A program made the position numbers and the translations under genes. From Amphimedon queenslandica (lineage: Eukaryota; Porifera; Demospongiae; Haplosclerida; Niphatidae), in the NCBI RefSeq assembly GCF_000090795.2, contig NW_003546443.1, forward strand, positions 32,464-85,143: a stretch of 52,680 nucleotides of DNA, written 5' to 3'. Of the stretch, positions 45,941-52,680 are shown piece after piece. The stretch's first letter is position 1. Every line of letters starts with the position of its first letter. The notes below the pieces were generated by a model. It saw only the letters and a list, made by a program, of their open reading frames with translations, was not told the DNA's origin and searched no databases.

Positions 45941-48900
45941 CTAACTTATGTTTTCAGCTACATTATTTTCTCCAATAGCTTCAAGTGCCTGAACTAATGA
46001 GCCCCATGAAGGTAAAACATCATCAGCTCCTGCTAACCATTTCACAAGTGTTTCCCTGAGACACCTCCTGTCATCAGAATAATCATCTTCAATAGCTTGT
46101 AAAGTTTTAGCATATAGCCCTAACTGATCACCAAGATCAAGCCACTTTGACTCATAAAGATCACATAATGATAAATGTACATCTCTTAAACAAGTGATGT
46201 CCAAAATATGGTGGGCATCATTTACTAAAAAATAATTATATAAAAATTGCATGTGCATGCATCACAACAAAACATGGTTAAATAACATACCAATAATACA
46301 GGTTTCTTCCTGTGGCAGTTTAATTTCTACAATAATGATAATAATTTAACACTCTCTGCCTTCCCCAAATATAATCATTAACTCACTGCGTATATGATCA
46401 GCTATAGCATTTTGACCTAATGTTTCAAAAGCATTAGCAAGAGAGACATAGGTTGCTCCACCATTTTGATCTACACCATCGACTCTTAGTAACCATGAAG
46501 CAAGACACTCTGTAAGAGTAGAACTTCTGGTGTAACTCTGCTGTATGTCTGAGAGTGTTGGATGTTTATATAGACCCAACTCTATACCAAGTCCCTCCCA
46601 ATCACCATTAAAATGACATTCTCTGAGTAATGTCAATACATCTTTAAGGTCAGTGATGTCAAGTGTCTTTGGGGTAGTCTCGCGAGCTAACTTTGGAGCT
46701 ACATGTATACATAAAATATCATTCAAATTAAAGTTATACGTAATTATACATATAAATCAGAGATGTATCAATTACATTATCAAAGAGCTTATGTACAAAC
46801 CCAAGCACTTTTTCAATAATTAAATTATAAGCTCAAGGCCTCAAGTACAATTACAAAATCTCTCATGAGCTTCATTGTAAGCTCAAGTTCTTTATCTAAT
46901 GTATTTTAATTCCTTTGGAAGCTCTAAAATGACAAGCCAAATACTATTAATAAGAACATTAAGCGACTTCTCTCTGGGCAATTATCTTGCTTGCTACACT
47001 AAATAGCCTTGCGCTGCTGATGAGGCAGAAATAGACACAACAATTTCAGCTATTTTTGACCACAAATAATTAAGACCAAGCTCATATATACATGTACATG
47101 TATATACAATGTAATTGTAATTAAGTACAAGCCCAAGACCATGTTCAATTCTTTCTAAAAGGCTTTAAAGCACTTCTGAGCTTAAGCCCAATAGGGTGTG
47201 ATACATCCCTGACATGCACAAACTGTGACTAACAACAAAAATGAAAGTTAATTTTAATATTACCTTCAGTTAAGCTCTTATGAGTAACATGAAACCAATT
47301 CCAGTACTCTTTTCTCCCACTGATAAGAGCTGGTCTTGGGCATAAAGTACATTCAACTTTCTCTTCAGCTTCATTTGTGACAATACAATAGCAATCTTTC
47401 ATATCACAGCAAGCAAAGGCAAGCTTATGAAGAGGCTTCAAATTAATGACAACATTACTGCTGCGAATAGCTTCTGTTACTGCTTCACAGATAAGCGGAC
47501 AGTATTTCAGTTCATTGGTATCAAAATGAATCTCAATGTGTCTGTGTTTCTTAATGAAGTGAATGGTGCCAATAAATTCATCATGAACACGAACTCGAAA
47601 CGACATAGCATCACGATATCTGAGATATTCTTGAGAACCTGGAAAAAATTGAAATAGTGGTTGATTAAGCTTCATTAAATTGACAACTGCCAAAGGGAAT
47701 ATTCCACGGGGAACAGGCAAAACTTCTTTAGTGACAGGATTGAGCCAGACTATTAGTAATGGGTTGATGATATCTGACTTTGGGAGAGAACCAGTAGATC
47801 CAAAAGGAGGCAATGCAAAAGGAGGCAATGCAAAAGGAATGAAGTAACCATCTTGTGTCTCAACAATGATGTGTAGGTGAAGCAAAAGATTGATAAAATC
47901 AGATTTAGAAAATCTCTGGTCATCTTTTAACTTATCCAGCAGTGATTCTGTGAATATGCCTTCCTTACTTAGTTTATCCAGTTCAGGTTCTGAGGGCGTC
48001 TCTCTTGTAAGGCGTCGCAAAAATTTTCGTTTAATTTTATAAGTAAGAGCTAATAGACGTGAGAGAATATCAAGAATAGGATGGGGATCAACGAACACTA
48101 TGTCAGGTAAAACTTGAGGATAATAAAGAATAATGGTAACATTGTGAAGATATTCCAGAGCCTTTTTTGTATCGCCATCATCCATTTCCAGGCTCCTACC
48201 AATAGACAAGACATCATTCATATGAAGGACACTGCTATTTCCTGCTTTCTCTAGCAAAGTCAGCTCAAAAGCAAACCATCGAACTGGCAGTTGAATTGTA
48301 TCATCAAAAGTATCATCTAAGGTATCGTCATCAAAATCAAATATTGTATCACAAAGATTCTTGGATTCTTCCTGTCTTTCGGGGCCAGGTTTGAGCATTG
48401 TATTGACTGGGTATATGATGTCTCCATTTTGTTCTGCAGGAATGATGGAATAGCCTTTTTTGCCAGATGTTAATGATGATATCTCTTTATTAAATATTGC
48501 AATCTTTTGCTGCGTGGCTTTAGCATCATCACTGTGTGTACCTAGAACAAAATATTCTGGAGTTGCAGCATCTTCTTCTGAATGTGGTGAGTGGTAAAGC
48601 TGCAAATTAGCCCCAGAGGAAAAAACACCCCTTAAAAATTCAATATTTGTATACGAAAAATTTGAATCACAAGGAAATGATGCTCCATCAATTCTATATT
48701 GCAGATCAAGCTTCTCATCCACACCTTTAGAAAGGTCTATTGTGATGATATTAAGAGAAGCTGCTCTAGTAAACAAAGGCAATAACTCTTGAAATGCTGT
48801 CTGACCACCAGAATCAACAATGTATACCCAATTACAATTTAAATTAGCTTCTGCATTTGGGATGGCCTCTACAATATCTTGAAGTACCTTATTAGAATGA

Positions 48901-50582
48901 TAATCATTTGCTGAATCTGCTAATCTTGCTACTTTTTCTGTTGTATCAGCTGATTCTGTTGCTTCAGTCTCGGGACTACCAGTAGGAATGTTATCTGAAG
49001 ATTCCCCCTTTGATTTTGTGCCATCACAGCCTCCTGTTGGTACCAGTGTTTCCTTTAGTTTTGATGCAGATTCTATTAAATCACATGCCAACCTTGAAAG
49101 AAAAGCTTTGGCATCAACTCTCTTCATATGACCATTTTCAATTGATGTTCTTGTGGCTTTGACAGCACGGCAAGCTATTGGTGTACTGTCAGTGACATCT
49201 TCAGGTGGATCTTCATTTAGTAGGAGAAGTTGAGAACACGTTTTACCAGAGCCAGGAGGGCCAAGCATTTGAACGCGTTTAACAGTTAGATTAACTGTGC
49301 CTTCTTTTAACCATTTGGCTAGAGCATCTGTAAAAAACAAAGAAAGGACTTTTTTTGTGTGCATTGACTGACTAAGTTTTGTGACCTATAGAGACATAGT
49401 TCCAAGTCATTCCTAATTGTTTTCACGGCCCACATTGTACATCATCAGTCAACGAGCCACATGCAGTCATGCATACATTAGCACATAAGAGACAGTACTA
49501 AAATATTGTACATCACCAGTCATGCAAACCTAAATACTTCATAGCACCACCAAATGGCACCCATTATGTAGTAAATGTATGACATGCATCTATATACACT
49601 AGTACTTACATTTGTAACTACACTTGCTAATTAAATTCAAGTGGCAATAATTATTCTCATTACAGAACCATAGCTGAAAAATCATTAGAAGATGTCCCCA
49701 ATAAATGCGCAAATCTCACCTTGTTCAATTGAAGTAACTTCTTTCTCATTTGTTGAATCTCTCAAGGGAACACTGCTTCCACTTAATTGTTTAAGAATTG
49801 CATAATAAGAACACGAGAATTTCCTCACCAAAGGCTTTTTGAAAGAAACACAAGGTAATCCAAGAGGAGCATCAGGAGATTCATCAGTTTTTTCTTCAAA
49901 AAATGGTATCAAATTTTGAAATGAATCTAAATTTAATAACTTGGCATATTCCTTTTCATATTCCAAAAAAAGCTTGTTGATCTCATCACCACCAATGATT
50001 AGCCCAGATAATGCCTTTAATAGCTTGTAATTGAGGTAACCAATGAAATCACACCTCCTTAGAAACTCAAAAAAGCTATTAAAATCACTTGCTTTCTCAA
50101 GAATATCAATGCAGGGAAGTAAATAAGAAACAGCAAGAGCTTTTTTCTTCAAGCTTTTTTTTATCAAAGCTTTGGCATCTTCTACATCAATACAATGATC
50201 TCTAAGTGATTTTCTAACTGCAAAAACAAGAAAATCATATTTCTCTTGTAATTTACTAGCAATCTTTTCCAACTCAGGAACCTTTTCAATTTTGTGCTTA
50301 AGATTACAAACACCTACAAATACATAAGTTACTCTGTTACTATAAGTATGTATTTTACCTGGATTAGCAGGAAATAATGTAAAATACGCACATGCAGGTA
50401 AATTTGTTAGGTGCCCTATATTAAAACAAAAAGTACAATGTAACTATATATGTAATTATGTACATGTACGGTACATGACTACATATACATGTACATGTGT
50501 GTGTTGACATACAAGCTTTATCAGTTACACAAGGCTGGCATTTACAGCATGCAGTAATTTGGAGGTAGGGTAACTGCATCAT
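45941..50582 (-). CDS. Gene C: Roc-COR-type GTPase with two C-terminal death domains
   Basis: Exons 50582-50513, 50415-50359, 50313-49720, 49327-47264, 46698-46387, 46326-46291 and 46224-45941 join in frame to 1,138 residues. The 5' end is uncertain: ATG ATG at 50582 is the first good start but an earlier exon is possible. Residues 1-240 include a Cys-rich start (ITACCKCQPC) and helices of unknown family. The GTPase has GPPGSGKT (about 262), STPIACRAV, an acidic Ser/Thr loop, DSGGQTAF (about 412) and GTHSDD. COR follows (LPVRWFAFEL..VIFVDPHPILDIL). The module GIFPLAVVNLM..CEAVTEAIRSSNVV matches the one in A and B. Two death domains (about 929-1032 and 1045-1138) are similar to each other and to the exon at 51952, and differ from those of A and B. 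Within the COR end, FALPP is tandemly repeated. Same putative signalling role, by inference. Confidence 0.82.
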
Positions 50583-50839
50583 TTCTTCTGGAAGTGTTTT
50601 GAAAATTATTTTTATATTTATGAATATTGCTAAAATTGCTCTTATTCTCCATTATAAATTCAACACTGGTAACACTGAAGACAAAAATTACCCTTGCAAA
50701 AATAATTCAAAAAACAAAATAAACTTGACAAAATTACCTGAGAGGTTGGCAATGGGAGGACAATCTTTGAGATTACTGAAAGTTACCAGGGTTACGAATA
50801 GATTACTAAGCTAAAACTATGAGTCGATTACCGTATAGC

Positions 50840-51006
50840 TAGCTCCAAATTTTCGTCAAAATCTTATTTTTTGTCAATAAAATTTTTGTGTGCATTAATC
50901 CACATACGGTACATGTGGAAGAAAAATTTTGTCGGTTAAAAATTTCGTCAAGCAAAAGTACTTGACAAATTTAATGAAAATTTTTACCAAAAATAATTTG
51001 GAGCTA
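50840..51006. mobile_element. 167-bp MITE
   Basis: Ends TAGCTCCAAATTTT and AAAATAATTTGGAGCTA form inverted termini with a small gap; internal TTTCGTCAA and TTGACAAA blocks are also palindromic. It lies upstream of gene C. Confidence 0.65.
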
Positions 51007-51034
51007 CATGTATATGCTACCAAGAGTACATAAT

Positions 51035-51649
51035 CTTGACGCCATAGGGGTAGGAACAAACTAAAAGTTGGGGGGCTAAGGTATTATTTATTTACAATCA
51101 TAGGAGCATGATTTAACAATTGATCATTAATACATAGCATGTATTGAATTAATATTGTCCAAAATATTGGCGTCTATGCTCATTAAATGTAACAAATTCC
51201 TTTGCAATGTCCTCAATGTGTATTCTTTTAATGTATTCTCAATGTAAAGTCTTTGTGTGTATGCAAAATAACAACATGATTAAGATGCTCTTGTGACATT
51301 GTGGAGTGCTAGTAGTTTTTTAATCTCCTTAACGTCAATAATCTATGCTCAGCTGAAGCTGATGTTAACAGAGTTGTTAAATAAAGAAGTAGAAGCTTGT
51401 GTATTTCTGAAAAAAATAATAAGAGTGCGTGTTCTTAGAAGTTAAGATAGTGTATTAAATGTTTTATGAAACGAATCATCACACAATATGCACACATATA
51501 AGGATTACCTAAACTAAAGTCTATAGTGTTGATAATAGTAATACATGTATATCACTTAAAGTTGGGGGGGGGGCTAAGCCCCCCTTCAATGAAAGTTGGG
51601 GGGGCTTAAGCCCCTCCGCCCCCCCTGTTCCTACCCCTATGCTTGACGC
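51035..51649 (-). mobile_element. hAT-superfamily element, 599 bp, non-autonomous, with 8-bp target duplications
   Basis: The element spans 51043-51641 with exact 16-bp inverted ends CATAGGGGTAGGAACA, flanked by CTTGACGC at 51035-51042 and 51642-51649. Eight-base duplications are typical of hAT. The minus strand from about 51413 to 51149 still codes a broken hAT dimerisation domain: TSASAEHRLLTLRRLKNY, an in-frame TAG, STMSQEHLNHVVILHTHKD, then a frame change to IEDIAKEFVTFNEHRRQYFG. The rest of the transposase is missing, so it cannot move on its own. Two near-repeats of AAAGTTGGGGGG lie near the right end. Confidence 0.9.
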
Positions 51650-51951
51650 TACCTAGATTATCAGTAGATTCTTTGGATTACCGGGGATTACAAATGATAA
51701 TTACTTGATTATATTGAAAGGTATGGCTAAGGTATTAAGCCACACCTCTATAACTTATTGTGGGTGTGGTCTTAATAATTTAAATTAATAACTCATGGGT
51801 GTGGTTAACACTCCCAAGTATATTAAGGTATTAGGATTACTAAATTCTTCCAAGGTTACTTGGGTTTTCCTGCATTACCAATGAAGTTCTATTATAAGCC
51901 TGTTGCCAACCCCTCAAAATTACCAAGATAACAGAAATGTCTCAGCCTATA

Positions 51952-52241
51952 TTAGGGGCTTCGCTCACTTTGTCTTTCTTCATTAATACCATCAGCTACA
52001 GCATTCTCTCCAATTTCTCTAAGAGCAGTAATCAGTGCATCTATTGTACGAGGCTTAGGAGTTTCCACACGATCAGCTTTACGCAACCAGCTAGTCAAAC
52101 ACTCTGTAAAACAAGAATGAACATCTCTGTGGTCTTGTTCTAGTGTATTGTTGTGCAGATGAAGACAAAGTTCATGATATGATTCTTTGCTGTACTGATG
52201 CCTCTCAAGTAATGCAATTACTTCATCGAGATCTATAATGT
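51952..52241 (-). CDS. Lone death-domain exon, last exon of a possible fourth gene (D)
   Basis: A 290-nt exon with an acceptor CAG at its 5' side (phase 1) and a stop at 51952. It codes about 96 residues: IIDLDEVIALLERHQYSKES..CFTECLTSWLRKADRV..ALREIGENAVADGI, a death domain most like the two in gene C. No GTPase part is visible in the 440 bp to the right, which is LINE sequence, so either the rest of the gene lies beyond the window with the LINE in an intron, or this is an orphan fragment. Confidence 0.65.
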
Positions 52242-52291
52242 CTGTAATCAGCAATAATAAAATGTTCTCTAGACTATAGAGTCTATACTCA

Positions 52292-52680
52292 CTTTATTAT
52301 TATTATTATTATTATTAATACTTTACAACACATAATACAGAGAGCAAAGATACAAGTGGTAGAACAGAGAGAGAGTTGTGTTGAAGGTCTAACACCAACT
52401 AGTGGAGTAGCCTTGATGAGTATAAAGAGGAGACATACATACATTAATCAAAATAAATTTAAAAGATACATACATTAGACACAAGCACATAAACTACACG
52501 GACAGAGAAAATGAAAAGAGCAAGTATTGTTTGAATCAAAGTGTGAGTGGAAGTGATGCCAAAAATGCCTTAAAATCTGATGCTTGATGTGGGAGGGAGA
52601 CTTAGAGATATCAATGTGCGGTAGTTTATTCCAGAGCCGAACAATCCGATGGAAGTAGAAATGGTGTGATTTGGAAGTAC
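52292..52680 (-). mobile_element. LINE retrotransposon, 3' end of ORF2 and 3' UTR
   Basis: Minus strand from the right edge to a TAA at 52475-52477 codes HHFYFHRIVRLWNKLPHID, then KHQILRHFWHHF..FHFLCPCSLC, the usual C-terminus of LINE reverse-transcriptase ORFs. A 3' UTR of about 150 bp follows and ends in a (TAA)n tail (plus-strand (TTA)n at 52294-52317). The rest of ORF2 lies outside the window. Confidence 0.85.

Noticed and set aside
50745..50790. A possible extra gene C exon (NLKDCPPIANLSG) with fitting splice phases
   Set aside because: Lies in a repeat similar to 51890-51930, and the joined peptide has no family support; the first exon was left at 50582.

Overview
The window is eukaryotic nuclear DNA from an animal, most likely a demosponge close to Amphimedon queenslandica. 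This is inferred from the gene content (metazoan Nup155, RNF11, LKB1, RBM48, SOSS-C and AREL1-type orthologues), small GT-AG introns often of 45-100 nt, high AT content, very frequent TACATG repeats, and expanded death-domain GTPases. No database search was possible. Gene models are spliced by eye; every splice phase used in the full-length models adds up to an uninterrupted reading frame.

Layout. 1-6192 (-): 5' part of Nup155, running off the left edge, with a tRNA-Cys gene antisense in one intron and a 177-bp satellite array in another. 6683-13960 (-): a HECT ubiquitin ligase with filamin-type repeats (AREL1-like). 15.1-17.9 kb: repeats plus a truncated duplicate of the Nup155 5' end. 18172-21556 (+): RNF11. 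21865-26271 (-): gene A, a Roc-COR GTPase with a death domain. 26.3-28.8 kb: tandem repeats, two MITEs and an RBM48 pseudogene. 29097-34927 (-): gene B, a longer paralogue of A. 35383-38365 (-): RBM48, head-to-head with 38428-38970 (+) INIP/SOSS-C. 39491-45323 (-): STK11/LKB1. 45941-50582 (-): gene C, a more distant Roc-COR protein with two death domains. 50.8-51.65 kb: a MITE and a 599-bp hAT element with 8-bp target duplications. 51952-52241 (-): a lone death-domain exon of a possible fourth gene. 52.3 kb to the right edge (-): the 3' end of a LINE.

The main biological interest is the cluster of three, perhaps four, death-domain Roc-COR GTPases. They share a GTPase core, a COR-like region and a common C-terminal module, but differ in their N-terminal domains and death-domain number. 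By analogy with DAPK1/MFHAS1-type proteins they may be signalling or innate-immune switches (inference). A and B arose from a tandem duplication of about 7.3 kb whose junction can be read in the sequence: it starts just after the RNF11 stop codon and ends inside RBM48 exon 4, leaving a 5'-truncated RBM48 pseudogene between A and B. A second duplication copied the Nup155 5' end; nearly all exon differences between its two copies are silent.

Mobile and repeated DNA is abundant: at least five palindromic or TIR-bounded elements, one hAT derivative, two LINE 3' ends, and a satellite-like family in both orientations, mostly inside introns.
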